From NCBI GenBank assembly GCA_914767715.1, contig OU612072.1:372001-436000 (forward strand): a stretch of 64,000 bases of DNA, written 5' to 3'. The translations under genes and the position numbers were made by a program. This stretch comes from Membranipora membranacea (taxonomy: Eukaryota > Bryozoa > Gymnolaemata > Cheilostomatida > Membraniporidae). Positions 45,757-58,284 of the stretch are shown here, piece after piece. Numbering within the stretch: the stretch's first letter is position 1; every line of letters starts with the position of its first letter. The notes under the pieces were generated by a model. The model was not told the origin of the DNA and made no database searches. It saw nothing but the letters and a program-made list of their open reading frames with translations.

Positions 45757-46789
45757 TCGGTACATCAAGATTTCTCAGGACAGAATTCAAACCACCAAAG
45801 GTTCTGATGCGTAACTCTGCCATTATCATGCCATACTGAATCAGTCTTTCTCCTGTATTCTCTGCAACAAATATTTAGTTGATGATGTGATAAAGTATGA
45901 ATATAATACATTCCAATGTCCTAAGTACATTATTTGCATTCAAATTATTTGCAGTCTTATAACAAGGCTTTGCTGCTACAAGGTTCATCCCTGGACCCTT
46001 CAATTTTCTCTGCATTGAGAGCCTGATTCTAGCATGTTGCCAAATTACAAATAACACAACACTTAAAGACCTGGTTAAATCTACAATCCCTATGATGGAA
46101 ACAGATTTGCCAGCCGTTGGAGAAGAAGTTTGTGAAATTTTATATCTGGTGTCTTGGAATGGAAACACTCGATCTATAGGTTTGATCAGCACATAACGCC
46201 AGCGAATTTGTAACTAAAATGATCATTCAAGATAATGAGCTGTGGCAAGGAGGGTGGAATATAGGGAAGAGGTGACTTGATGTTGCGAGATGGAATGAGT
46301 TGTTCCCTCCATGAAAAAAAGAGCACAACTCCGATAGTCACTGAACTCGTAATTACACTAACTGGCCGGCTTCAATGAAAATTTCTTGCTGAGGCCTGCC
46401 AGTGTTCAAGCAGTTTTTACCAAATTTATGCCATGATACTTCAACGATTACACCGACGCAATTATCATCAGTTAGCCTACACATATCACCTGACATTTAT
46501 ATCATTATATTACTAACGATGCTCGATGCAAGTGTAACAGTGGAGATATCGATGCTTATAACCCCAGCCATCTCAAGCCTTTCTGGGTCAGTTCCCTGCT
46601 GCAACTTAATTAAATTTTACAACCGAAAATGAAAATTTGATTGTCTGCTTACCTGTTTGAATTGAGTAAGCTGAACGACTATTGATACTACGAGTTGTAT
46701 CTCATCTGCTATAAACCACCCAAACACTCTCTTCTTCATTGTACTGTTCTCAGTACTATTCTGCGGTCTGTGTTGCTTTACAATGTAGA
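45757..46789 (-). CDS. Unidentified multi-exon gene
   Basis: Exons read leftward: 46789-46653 (TTTTAG acceptor, CAG|GTAAGC; VYIVKQHRPQNSTENSTMKK, then RVFGWFIADEIQLVVSIVVQ), 46598-46518 (TTGCAG; QGTDPERLEMAGVISIDIST; ends GTTAGT), 46213-46071 (TTTTAG; LQIRWRYVLIKPIDRVFPFQ, then DTRYKISQTSSPTAGKSVSI) and 45861-45757 (TTGCAG; NTGERLIQYGMIMAELRIRT, then FGGLNSVLRNLDVP; GTGAGT). The first three join in phase. The last needs a different phase, and the donor of the third coincides with the edge of a dispersed repeat (46018-46072), so an exon may be missing or the gene disrupted. One hydrophobic helix (EIQLVVSIVVQL) could be a membrane span. No family recognised; 5' end not found. Confidence 0.5.
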
Positions 46790-47476
46790 CTAAAATACAA
46801 AAAAATCTGCAATCAAAAGGAGTCATTTCTTGTATCTAGGCCTATCTACTTTTTTCCCAAATTAACAAGACGAATAATTATACCAGCGTTATACTCTAGA
46901 GAGCTAGTACCTCTACAACACTTGAATACACCATTCTATTGATGAAGATTTACATTTGGGAAACTTTTGCAATTGTGTGCAAGCTGGCAATGGTCTAGTT
47001 TCTCTCAGTAACCAATTTCTCTACTCTCCAACTACAGACCACTATAACCAATGGTTGTCAGTGGTTGACCTTGAATTAAGGCGAAGTACATGCTTGCAAC
47101 TCAAAGAGCCCACACATGTAATATTATATGCAATCCGCCCCCCTCCCCGATCACTGCTTATTATAATGAAATGACCACTGTGACGTAGTTGAGACTCTGT
47201 ACAGCCAACAAATCATTTGAATTCAATACCATTGGCAAAAGGCAAGGTCTGCACTGGTTTCCTTCCTCTGGTGATCGGGGTTGGTATATTCTTTATTACA
47301 TTATAGACCAGGGAATATTTCAATTAGCATGAGCTGTGCTTTGTAAACCGAAAGATCATTACAACTTAAATGCTCAATATCCTCGCTCCTTAGATAAATT
47401 TGTTCGCAAATAGTTCACACAAGAGTGAGCATAGTTCAATTGATTAGTGGCCAATTCTCGAACGAAGCTAAAAGCA
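46790..47476. other. No gene recognised
   Basis: AT-rich sequence upstream of the minus-strand gene; may contain its promoter or earlier exons, none recognised. Confidence 0.4.
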
Positions 47477-47960
47477 GGGGCTGGTTTCAATTAGAGATTT
47501 AGCCGTGCTTTCACGGCTACAGGCCAGCTAAAGCTCAGCCACTCACCAAATCGGGTTTCAATTAGGATAAATTTAACACACTCATAGCTGATCCTGAGCG
47601 AATCTTGGCTGTTCTGTTTCAAACGGCTATCACTCAGCCACCATGCAATTTTATATGTAAGATATGCTAATTTATTGAATGGTTTCATACTATCGTAATT
47701 TATGATAAATTACGATTCATCAAAGTGTAATTAATCTGCAATGACAATAGACATAAAACCACTGACTCATAAACTCTGTCGTAATTAGTGATAATGTGAA
47801 ATCTCTCCAAAATGAATATCAATCTACTAACCTGAGTGACAACTGAGTGGTAGCAGGGCCTAATTGAAACATGATTAAAGTGGCTGCTAAGATCTGGCTA
47901 CAGCTCAGGTTTACGTGTGCTAAATACAATTTAGCCGGATCCTAATTGAAACCAGCCCCA
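47477..47960. mobile_element. MITE with 18-bp inverted termini
   Basis: GGGGCTGGTTTCAATTAG at the left and CTAATTGAAACCAGCCCC at the right bound 484 bp. An internal GGGTTTCAATTAGGAT near 47552 repeats part of the terminus. No coding capacity and no clear target duplication. Confidence 0.75.
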
Positions 47961-48469
47961 GGTCTCGCCTACTAAGCTAGATGATGATGTACCACTTGGT
48001 CTTATATGCGCATGCTTGATCAGTAAATAAAGTGTATACTAATATGTATATAGTTTTGCTGTTTGTATTTAAGGGTGACCCCACCAGTCTCAGACAGTTG
48101 GGAATGGTTGACATGAAGCAATAATGATCCGTCAGTTGCGCCGAGGCAAAGCCTATGCACACACTTTATACAAATTCAAGACCCAGCCTTCATAGGCTGT
48201 AGTTGTAGTAAAGAGAGGGGGCATTTCCTTACAATGTAAAGTATGTAGGCCTACATGTAGCCATAGTAGATTAGCAATAACAGTTCTAGACAATTAGTTG
48301 CACGAGAGTTGCCCACCTAAACATGCCACCACCAACAAACAACAAAGCGAGGAGTAAGGAGTAAACTCCTTGGACTTGTATGAGCCTTCCCCCCCCCTCT
48401 TACAACTCTTAGGAGTCCTTCTCCTTGCTTGATATTACACTGCACATGTACATTGGACTGGTACCATTG
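47961..48469. other. No gene recognised
   Basis: AT-rich sequence with a poly-C run near 48390. No coding or repeat structure assigned. Confidence 0.4.
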
Positions 48470-48590
48470 GCAAACTACAGAAAGCTACTAGTAGTGATAG
48501 TAACTAACAGTTACTAGCTAGACTTCTTAGTTAGTCTACTCATTTTTCACTCACAACTGAGTAGTAGAATAGTAGTGTACCAAATATAAA
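48470..48590. repeat. Partial copy of the palindromic repeat at 44750-44935
   Basis: GCTACTAGTAGTGATAGTAACTAACAGTTACTAG...TTAGTCTACTCATTTTTCAC...ACTGAGTAGTAGAAT. The second palindrome arm is missing or degraded. Confidence 0.8.
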
Positions 48591-50199
48591 TACTAAATAA
48601 CATTTATTTACCTGAGAGCTACAACAAATTGATTCAATCAAGTCCATTCACAGCTGTTCTAATTTCATTCTTCTTCTTCTTGTGAAGCCGAGTTGGCTCA
48701 TCATCTCTTCATCGTGGTCTTATGTGTCTGTGAAGTAACTGATTGGTGCCACTGAGTCTGACTGCTGTTCAGAAAGTTGACTACTAGCAATATCGATAAC
48801 TAACTCAGTGTTCTCCAACACAGATATTGTAATCAGTATGAAGTTATTGAACAGGCCAATTAGAAAAAAGTAAGATGTAATGGGCCAATCATATCAAAGC
48901 CTGTGAAAATTCGAAGAGAGAGGGCAACTCTTCATTTTGGAAGGTTTTAACGTGAGAGGGCAATTCCGAACCAGTTACCTTATTACCCTGGAGTAGTGAA
49001 AACTACAGTTCCTGTCCGTAAGTGGAATGATGATACCACAGAGAAGCTGCTATCTGCTATCGAAACTACTGATTGGTCTGTGCTGACAGACAATGTAAGT
49101 GACTCTTCTGAGAAAGCAGAAATAATATCAGATTACCTAGCTTTTTGCCTTGATGAATGCGTTCCAACTGTTAATCTAGTTGTCAGTAATGACAAAACAT
49201 GGATAACTGGCAAGATCTGAACGCTCCTGACGGCTTGGACCGCTACACTAAATTCATGCGATCGTGCCAAACTCAATGATATAGAAACTGAGCTACAATG
49301 TGAAATACGGAGAGCAAAAAGAAGCTATGCTAAGACCGTAGAGCAGGAATTCAAAACAAGTGATAGGCAATCCTGGAAACGTTTGAAAGAAGTTATTAAA
49401 CTAAACAATCAGCCTCCAAAGGAGTGTAATGTAGACCCTAACGCTCTTAATGAGTTCTATCTTCGTTTCAAGAAAACCCAGGACCCTCCCAAGCTACCTC
49501 CACTCTGCAGCGATAATATCCCTAAGCTGGTTGCTGGTGACGTCATCAAAACCCTACGTCAAACTGACACCAGAAAAAGCTGTGGACCAGATGGCATTCC
49601 AGGTAAATAACTCAAAACTGCAGCCTATGCACTTGGTGACCCTCTATGTGATTTATTCAATGATTGTATCAAGGAGGGTAAATATCCAGATGTATGGAAA
49701 AATGCTGTTATCAAGCCAATCCCAAAGTCAAACACTGCAAATGTGGCCAAGGACTATCGACCGATAGCCCTTACATCAGTCTTCTCTAAGACCTTTGAGC
49801 GAGTCACGAAGCCACTACTTACCAAATGTTTGACAGATGACAGTCAATTTGCCTACAGAGAGCATCGCTCAACAGAAGATGCACTCACTGTCCTCTTAGA
49901 TACGTTTAAGGAGCACCTCGATGCAAATTCTAAGAACTATGCACGCTGCCTCTTTGTGGACTTTACTAGCGCTTTTAATACCATAAGCCCTACACTTCTC
50001 GTAGACAAGCTGAAGTCCGCTTCAATACACAACGACATGCTGAACCTGATACATAGCTTCCTGGTGAATCGTAAGCAGCGGGTGGCTACGAAAGAAGCCA
50101 AATCTCTCGTTAAGACATCTTCAACAGGCTCGCCCCAGGGCTGTGTATGGAGCCCAATCCTGTTCTCAATTTATGCAATTTATGTCATTTATATGCCGG

Positions 50200-53100
50200 T
50201 GTAGTATTGTAAACTGTCCCCCGCGCGAAAACAACCCCGGGACACTTTACAATATTGTAAACTGTCCCGGGGACACTTTACAAAAAAAACAGGCCTATTG
50301 TAAACTGTCACCCCCTATTGTAAACTGTCCCCCCTATTGTAAACCGTCCCCCCCTATTGTAAACTGTCCCCCCTATTTGTGACTGTCCATATCAAGGGCC
50401 CAGATTTTTATCACCATTCTAAATGGGTCAGATCATCTAACTGGAGCATACCATGATGTTCTGGCTGCCACTATGATGGCCAAAGTTGTACCATGGGATG
50501 GTGGTGGTATCTCATTGAAATTATGAATGAGTGTATAACGACACTTTTTCATATGGTACTTTGTAGATCTATTTTTCGCAAACTTTAGCTGTTATTTGAA
50601 GCTCCTATGATTTAGAGATGTCTGGTTTGCGAAGAAAGGTGCACTAAGCCAACAGTGAATAGATGTGTAGTTGCCACATCACAGAACACACATACTTTCA
50701 TTGCAGGTTCATGAGCTGCGCGAAAACAACCACCCCATTCATTCATCATAAAATCTACCTCCGTCAAGCATTTGCCTAGGAGTGATGACAGTCAGAAATA
50801 ATTACTTTTGAGCTTTTCATATTGTGAGGCCTGGTATTGCACTGTAAAATATTGCTTAAGCCGCGAGAAAACAACCACCCCCCAAGCTGTCTTATCTTGT
50901 CTATCTGTTAGAAAGTCTCAAACATAATTAACCATGGTTTTGCAGCCATAATGTGATTGTCATGAGGTGACTGTCTACCAAATTTTAGATTGAAAGGTTA
51001 AAACTTAATGACACAATGGATGATATGTCATTCTTGGCAAATTCATGAGCCGCGCGAAAACAACCACCCCATTCATTCATCTTAAAATCTATCTCGACCA
51101 AGCATTTGGCTGTGAGTGATGACAGTCAGTCACAATTGTGACTGGTAGAAATAACCACTTTTGAGCTTTTCATATTGTGGGGCCTGGTATTGCACTGTAA
51201 AATATTGCTTGAGCCGCGCGAAAACAACCACCCCATGGGAGGGATGGCAATCAGTCACAAGTGTGACTTGGAGAAATAACCGCTTTTGAGGTTTTCATAT
51301 TGAGACTTTTTAACAGATAATCTTTATAAGACAGCTTGGGGGGTGGTTGTTTTCACGCGGCTTATGCAATAGTTTACAGTGCAATACCAGGCAGCACAAT
51401 GTGAAAAGCTCAAAAGCGGTTATTTCTCCAAGTCACACTTGTGACTGACTGTCATCACTCACAGCCAAATGCTTGGTCGAGGTAGATTTCAAGATGTATG
51501 ACTGGGGTGGTTGTTTTTGCGCGGCTCATGAACTTGCAAAGAACGACATATCATCTGTTGTGTCATTAAGTTCTGACCTACTAATCTGAAATTTGATACA
51601 CAGTCACTTTATGACAATCACAATATGGCTGCCAAATCATGGTTCATTATGTTCGAGACTTTTTGACAGATAATCTTTATAAGACAGCTTGGGGGATGGT
51701 TGTTTTTGCGCGGCTTAAGCAATGTTTTACAGTGCAATACCAGGCTGCGCTATATGAAACCCTCAAAAGTGGTTATTTCTCCAAGTCACACTTGTGACTG
51801 ACTTTCATCACTCACAGGCAAATGCTTGATTGAGGTAGATTTCAAGATGCATGAATGGGATGGTTGTTTTCGCGCGGCTCATGAACTTGCAAAGAACGAC
51901 ATATCATCCATTGTGTCATTAAGTTCTGACCTACTAATCTGAAATTTGGTACACTGTCACCTTATGACAATCACATTATGGCTGCCAAACCATGGTTCAT
52001 TATGTTCGAGAAATTTTGACAGATAATCATTATAAGACAGTTTGGGGGGTGGTTGTTTTCGCGCGGCTCAAGCAATATTTTACAGTGCAATACCAGGCCG
52101 CACAATATGAAAAGCTCAAAAGTGGTTATTTCTACCAGTCACAATTGTGTCTGACTGTCATCACTCACAGCCAAATGCTTGGTCGAGGCTCATTATGTTT
52201 GAGACTTTTTGACAGGTAATATTTATAAGACAGTTTGGAGGGTGGTTGTTTTCGCACGGCTTAAGCAATTGGTTTATATGCAGGGTTACAGTGTTAAGTG
52301 TGACAAGTAATGCAGCAGAAGCCTTTTCAGCAGGACACACACAAAAATACTGAATAGCAGTGCCATTCTAGATGGGTGTTTTGGGGGGGGGGGGGGGGTT
52401 GTTTTCGCGCGGCTTATTGAGCTTCTGTGAAACGCAAAACACCTGTTATGCTGATTACATTGCGAAGCATTCATCCGAAAATGGACAAATAGTATCATTA
52501 TGACGCCTACACAATGGTTGTAAAATAACATAAGATTCCACCTGTCATTTTTGAGCATACAGTTTCAAAAAGTATCTGTTGGGGGATGGTTGTTTTTGCA
52601 CGGCTCAAACAAAGCTTTGTTGAGGTGTAGCGAAAATTCTGGCCTCAACGTATTACGAAAGCAGCACTAGTACACATTGCCGCTAGTTGGTTTGTTCAGC
52701 CATCACTGCGTGAGAGAGTATATCATCATCAAGGTGCCTAAGTACGATTTTGATAATTGTTCTTACTTCGGCAATGGTAACTGTTTGCAAGGCACTCCAA
52801 GAACAGCGCGTTCTGCAATGTGGGAACTACACATTTTTTCACTGTTGGCTTTGTGCACCTTTCTTCGCAAGCCAGACATCTCTGAATCATAGGAGCGTCA
52901 TATAACAAATAGTGTTTGTGAAAAATAGATCTATCAAGTACCACATGAAAAAGTGTCGTTATACACTCATTCATAATGTCAATGAGATACCATCACCATC
53001 CCATGGTACAACTTTGGCCATCATAGTGGCAGCCAGAACATCATGGTATGCTCCAGTTAGATGATCTGACCCATTTAGAATGGTGATAAACAGCTGGGCC

Positions 53101-53261
53101 CTTGATATGGACAGTCAAAAATAGGGGGGGCAGTTTACAATAGGGGGGGGGGACAGTTTACAATAGGCCTGTTTTTATTGTAAAGTGTCCCCGGGACAGT
53201 TTACAATATTGTAAAGTGTCCCGGGGTTGTTTTCGCGCGGGGGACAGTTTACAATACTACA
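50200..53261. mobile_element. Large foldback element with head-to-head motif arrays
   Basis: 3,062 bp inserted into the LINE RT. The outer arms, about 490 bp each (50200-50690 and about 52775-53261), are near-perfect inverted copies starting TGTAGTATTGTAAACTGTCC. Just inside the ends are several TATTGTAAACTGTCCCCC units. The core holds units of about 350 bp carrying the motif CCGCGCGAAAACAACC(A)CCCC: five copies on plus (50221, 50715, 50861, 51050, 51214) and nine on minus (about 51343, 51506, 51694, 51860, 52048, 52240, 52397, 52584, 53222). Orientation switches near 51300. Many units also contain the palindrome-like TCACAAGTGTGACT. Flanks are CCGG (50196-50199) and CTGG (53262-53265), a possible 4-bp target duplication with one CpG-type change. 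No protein frame. Superfamily unknown. Confidence 0.9.
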
Positions 53262-54076
53262 CTGGTACCATCGATGGGTAACTATCACCTTATCAAATAT
53301 GCAGATGATACAATCTTACTAGAGCTATGCTATCCTAATGTACCATCTACATTACCTGCTGCAACAGAATGTCTAACCAGCTGGTTCAACTCGCAAGATC
53401 TGCTCCTCAATGCCTCTAAGACTAAAGAACTCATATTTACCAACATGAGAGACAACCGTGCATGTGATCCCCTGGTAATCAATGGCACAGTTGTCGAGCA
53501 GGTCGAGTCATTTGTATATTTAGGTACCACTGTTGACCACAAGTTGAGCTTTAAGGCACATTCTGAGGCAGTAATCAAGAAAGCTCGTAAGCGCCTGTTT
53601 ATTATGAAGAAGTTGTCCTCTCTTGACATTTCTAAACCAATCAGAATGCGATGTTACTATACTTTCATTGGATGCGTTTTTATTTATCATTTATGTACAT
53701 TATTTGGCCGTATATCCAAAACATGTCGCAACTCCATTAATGATGTTATATCGACCGCTAGCTTTTTAGCTGACTGTGAAGTCCCATCTCTGTGTGAGGT
53801 TTTTACCAGAGTTTTTAAGAACCGTTGTCTTCGTATGTATGCAACAGACAATGAGCCAATATTAGCCCTAGCTACGCTTCCATCAGGGCGCTACTGTAAT
53901 ATCAAATGTAGGATAGAGCTACGGAGACAATGCTTTAGAGCACAATGTGTGAAATTTTTAAACTCCGTTTTCTTCAAAAGATAATATTTTTATAATGTGC
54001 AGACTTTTATATCACTAGTAACTTTTTAGCTCCACAAAACCAATATTTCTTAACCATAACGGCAGAGACAGAATAA

Positions 54077-54078
54077 AG

Positions 54079-54106
<28 letters not shown>
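54077..54106. repeat. (TA)n microsatellite at LINE 3' end
   Basis: About 14 TA units directly after AATAAAG. Confidence 0.95.
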
Positions 54107-54110
<4 letters not shown>

Positions 54111-54111
<1 letters not shown>

Positions 54112-54839
54112 GTACTGTGGCTTGTGCATCAATTTTGTTTATTATTATGATGATTCTGCCAAATATTTTGTCGTTGCAGATTTGTTTTATAAGCTTTGTA
54201 ATAATTTACAAGAGGATTGCAATTAATTTATTAAGAAAATACCATAAATTCATCAGTTTATCAGCCCGGCTTGTTTTGTGCATATTTTTTATCGCTAATC
54301 TACAATACTGTTAAAATGAGTGCTGTGTTGATTTGGCACAGACCTAGACTGCGATATTAATTTTGGCGAAAATCCGCAATCTTCCTTACACTCAGATTTG
54401 GATTTTTGGCAGAAGATTTTCACAAAAATTTGATTGTAACATCTAAACTAGATTGAAAAACATCCATATGTTTTGTAAAATGGTGTTGTGACTGCAGATT
54501 GACTATGACAAGTATGATCAGCTTCAAACAGACAGACCAGTCTACTAAAAAAGGAGAGTATACTAGCTCAAACAGAATCCAAAGCTCTGTAAAACCATTC
54601 TAAGAATTTTTGACAATACCACCTTGTCTATAACATCTTTTCTTCTCCCTATCCCTCTCTGGATGGCAGAGAATTCGGATACCATTTCTAGCAGTCATGA
54701 CCGTGATAGTCGGTCATTTATTTTTCTCTTTACTGATGTTTAATGCCTTACAAACTCTTTATAATTTGTTGTAATTAAACCGAAATAAAATGTCTTGAAG
54801 GGAACAAACCATTTAGTTGTAAATTAAGTTGACGGAGGA
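54111..54839. other. No gene recognised
   Basis: AT-rich sequence between two LINE remnants. Confidence 0.45.
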
Positions 54840-55070
54840 AAAAAATGTTTTTAACAACGCCAAGAATTTAGCGCTTGATGTAGGGGACCTGGAAACTTTT
54901 GTTAAACAGAAAACTTGAACCATTATTAAGTGCAGTTTTGCTGAGGAAGATCACATCATACACAACTTGCTGTTTAATAAGAAACATTTGAAGTACCACA
55001 GCTCATGGGCAAAGACTGTTTCTAGAGGCAAATGTGCATCATGAAATTATATCTGAAATTTGGGGTATTA
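54840..55070 (+). mobile_element. Decayed LINE 3' fragment, relative of 8440-9345
   Basis: AACGCCAAGAATTTAGCGCTTGATGT...GTTAAACAGAAAACTTGAACCATTATTAAG...AGCTCATGGGCAAAGACTGTTTCTA follows the same order as 8985-9175, with indels and substitutions. It has no tail repeat. Confidence 0.8.
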
Positions 55071-55920
55071 GGATAACCAATGCAACTAAACTCAAAACAA
55101 TCGATAGAAAGGCTCACCTCAATCCTTTGTTACGAATATCTGACTTGCTCAAGTAAGTTCCTCTCAGTACAGAGCTATCAGTGGATTGTCCTCTCTACTA
55201 GCCGCCAGCCTTTTGTGGTGACTCTACAGGTAATATTATCCTCATATGAGTAATCTAGCTGTCCTCGTGAGTATAGACCCTACTTGTTGTACAGTAGACA
55301 GTGATAAATAGAGTCCCTGTCCGGATCTCGCCTCCTTCATTTTTTTTGTATCGTCTCTTTTTGGGGTTTTTCCTTTCTTTCAAAGGATCCATAATATAGT
55401 AGGTTAATTATTTATGTGTAGTTGGTACAAAGGTAAAATATAATTTCTCAGTACGAAATATGATAGTAGTCTGCACTATCTGTTTGCCGCTATGTGACCC
55501 GCTGGTTTCTGGCTGAGTCATGTTACTTATACTTAATGTACTATATTATGGCTATTAGAATGTTGTTGGTATTCAATAGGCCTATAACAATGATCAATGA
55601 GATTATTTTTGAAATGCAAGTTCCAACAGAAACAACTGCTTTGAAACGGCCTTGTCACAGCAAGAGTTTGTCATTATAGCCGGCCACTTGGTGTAATTTC
55701 GGTGTTGTGCCCTTTTGATCTGGGAGAGGACAACTCATTCCGTCCCAGTCCTAACAATAAAGGAGCTGATTTGAAAAGGTAACTTTAGTGTTGTGACCTT
55801 TTGACCAGGGAGGATGGTGGCGGTGTGCTGGTATGTGTGTCCGTACTATAAATTGCCAACTGACCTGTGGGTTATGATTTTATTTTGAAGACCGGACCTA
55901 TATAAAATACTGACAATGTA
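55071..55920. other. No gene recognised
   Basis: AT-rich sequence. A phrase around GTGTTGTG(A/C)CCTTTTGA occurs twice (55703 and 55790), a weak direct repeat. Confidence 0.4.
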
Positions 55921-56115
55921 AAGATAGAACAGGACAAGACGAAACGATCCAACATGTGGTATGCAATGAAGCTAAACATAAAATTAAGTTTTCAATAGAA
56001 TTACAAACAAGACAAAAAACAATAAACAAAGTAGACGAATTACAAAATGAATTTAAGCTCTTACAATTTGTGATAGGAGTGGACGTAGAATTAACCAGCA
56101 AAGAACATTACTCCT
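55921..56115 (+). mobile_element. Coding fragment of a LINE-type element
   Basis: The plus strand reads DRTGQDETIQHVVCNEAKHK, then FSIELQTRQKTINKVDELQN to a stop near 56120. GQDETIQHVV followed by a Cys resembles the zinc-binding tail of non-LTR polyproteins. It lies 150 bp upstream of another LINE-tail fragment. Confidence 0.4.
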
Positions 56116-56273
56116 CCAAGTAGATAATTTACAGCGCTAAAAAGGGTATGGATAGTTTAATAGAACATTTGGTTTGATGATATCTATAGAATACTTGACT
56201 ATACTATACTAATACTTGACATAGTACTATATGCTCAAAAATTCAATATACAATCATAGCAATCGATAAAAGT

Positions 56274-56440
56274 CCCCTCTAAGAAGCCACGAGGTAGACA
56301 GCGGACAACCTGGCTAAGCACAATCTCCAAAAACCTAACAGAAAAAGAACTAGACATAGATAGAGCATACCAAATAGCCCAAAATCGGTTTGAGTGGAGG
56401 AGTGTAGTTAAAAGGGAGTTACCAGAAATTAACGTTTATG
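56274..56440 (+). mobile_element. C-terminal LINE protein fragment
   Basis: Reads PRGRQRTTWLSTISKNLTEK, then ELDIDRAYQIAQNRFEWRSV and VKREL. The pattern RGR.RTTWL...A...AQ.R.EWR.V is the common C-terminal signature of RTE/Jockey-type LINE proteins. No reverse transcriptase is attached. Confidence 0.65.
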
Positions 56441-57899
56441 TGCACCTGCACGTTCTACAGGCGAACCAGACGACGAATACTTGTTATATTTTATTAGGAG
56501 TTATCGTTTCGGTCAGATTTTATTGTCATGGGAAGACAACTATTTAATCAGCATGGGAAAGTATAGGGAAAAAAGAAGACAATCTCATATCACAACACAT
56601 AACATAGCCTAAGGACCATTTCTAGCGAGCCCAAATTTACATAAATCATTTTCGAGTCTCCGAAAAGTGCCGTGTCTGAGAATGCCCAGACATAGGAGAA
56701 GACAACCATTAATAAGTCTGCACATTTATGTTACTTTATTGATGTGACAACATGGATGTATGTTTTAAGGTATGAGGAATCTGAAAAACAGGGTTAGAAC
56801 TCTGTGAGATGAGGCAAAAGCGCTGTAAACAGGTGCTAAAGTTAATAAAGTGATAAATTGCAAAAAAAGGAGTTTCCTAGCTTACCACCCACCCCCCTTA
56901 ACAACCGCCTACGGCCGCGATCGCCATCCCGAACGTTTTTAAGGGCTGGCTGTGGTTATAAGAAGGACAAATAATAATAATAATGCTAATTACCTTAATT
57001 AACTGGTCTTTTTAAATTTGTTATTGCATCCAAAAAATATTCATAAATAAAAATGTCCATCTCAAAACAGATGGGTCTCCAACCTCTATGTTTTGACCAC
57101 CTGGAATTCCCAATTCCAGAGGACTGAGTTTAAATATTAATTTGGGAGTTATCCCCTCAATAAACAGGTCCCCAAAACTGCTTCAGATATATATTATTAT
57201 TTGGAGTTATGGTTCCAATTTGCCATAACAGGAAGTTCAGATTCATAAACCAGAGCAAGGTCACGCTCCACCTAAAATCAAATTCGTCATTTACACTGGC
57301 AAAGAGTGAAATCATTTTGTTAAAGTTCCGTTTTTGCTCAAAGTGGTCAAATGTCACTTGTATGGTTCTAGTAGATGAACCGCTCACTTGACTATCTTCT
57401 ATTGAATTACATCAAAATCACAAAGAAACGGAAGGTTGTCAGACTTTGAAAGGAGTAAGGAGAAGTTCCATCATCAATGTTGTTGTCTGTTGTTTTGAAC
57501 AACATATGCAAGTCATAGTGATAGTCAAGGACTCACTCACTCAGGAGAGTACTTAAACAAAAAGGTTTGGAATTTTACTCCTCCTTCCTTGCATAGGTAG
57601 ACAGATGTGAGTGACAGATTGTTGCATGATAGTTACTTTTTAACTACTCTGTTATCTGTAAACTTTCTAGAAGACCTCTTTAAACAAGTAAATAAATAAC
57701 ATATCAATATTGGTTCGCAATAAACTGGAGCGACACTATCCAGTCACTCTGCCTTGTGCCGATTGTGAGGTGTACAGGGGAAACTGTTCTGAAAGGTAAC
57801 ATCAGTTCCATGAAATTAGGGTAATGGTAGGGTGTTTTTTTTCGATATCCATCCTAACATGTTTAATTGTCACATGAAAAGAAGGTTGTATACAAATAA
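56441..57899. other. No gene recognised
   Basis: AT-rich sequence; the overlapping frames near 57157-57391 on both strands show no splice context or family match. Confidence 0.4.
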
Positions 57900-58284
57900 G
57901 GCCTTGAAGGGCAGCCAAGGTTTCGCAGCAATGCATTAATGGGTGTGGTAAAAAATGTGCTAGGCAGCATTAGCTTTGTGCATTACGCGATGCAAAACTC
58001 AAGGTAGTTGATGACTCTAAGCTGGGTAACACTTCAGTTTAGGAGAGGTTCCAAGACATTGCTGTAATAATGATAGAGCACAGGCTTAATAATACCAGGA
58101 ACAGGAAACTGCTTTCTGGTATTCTATTTAAGCTGAGATTGAGTAGCTGATGCATGAAATGTTTCACAAGAATTCCGGCTGAATAATCATCCGAATTAGA
58201 TTTTGTCTTTTTCCATATGCAGAAGGCGCCATCTGCTGTTAATCAATGAGAAGTTGTTTGAAACCTTGGTTGCCCTTAAAGACT
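57900..58284. mobile_element. MITE, TTAA-target type, copy 2 (copy 1 at 10530-10909)
   Basis: AGGGCAGCCAAGGTTTCGCAGCAATGCATTA...GTTTGAAACCTTGGTTGCCCTTAA. It aligns end to end with 10530-10909. The right end abuts TTAA; the left has the variant TTGA. Confidence 0.75.

Larger units (their letters stand above)
48960..54110 (+). mobile_element. LINE (CR1/L2-like), 5'-truncated, split by a foldback element
   Basis: The copy begins after the endonuclease (WNDDTTEKLLSAIETTDWSV near 49020) and runs through the linker. RT blocks follow: RKSCGPDGIPG (near 49575), KDYRPIALTSVFSKTFERV (near 49746), FAYREHRSTEDAL, LFVDFTSAFNTI (near 49950) and STGSPQGCVWSPILFSIY (near 50120). It is then cut by 50200-53261 and resumes with YHLIKYADDTILLEL (near 53283, catalytic DD), LLLNASKTKELIF, YLGTTVDHKLSFKAH and the family C-terminus to a stop at 53982-53984. 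In-frame stops lie at 49218-49220 and 49608-49610. It ends at an AATAAAG-like site and (TA)n at about 54110. Inactive. Confidence 0.9.
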
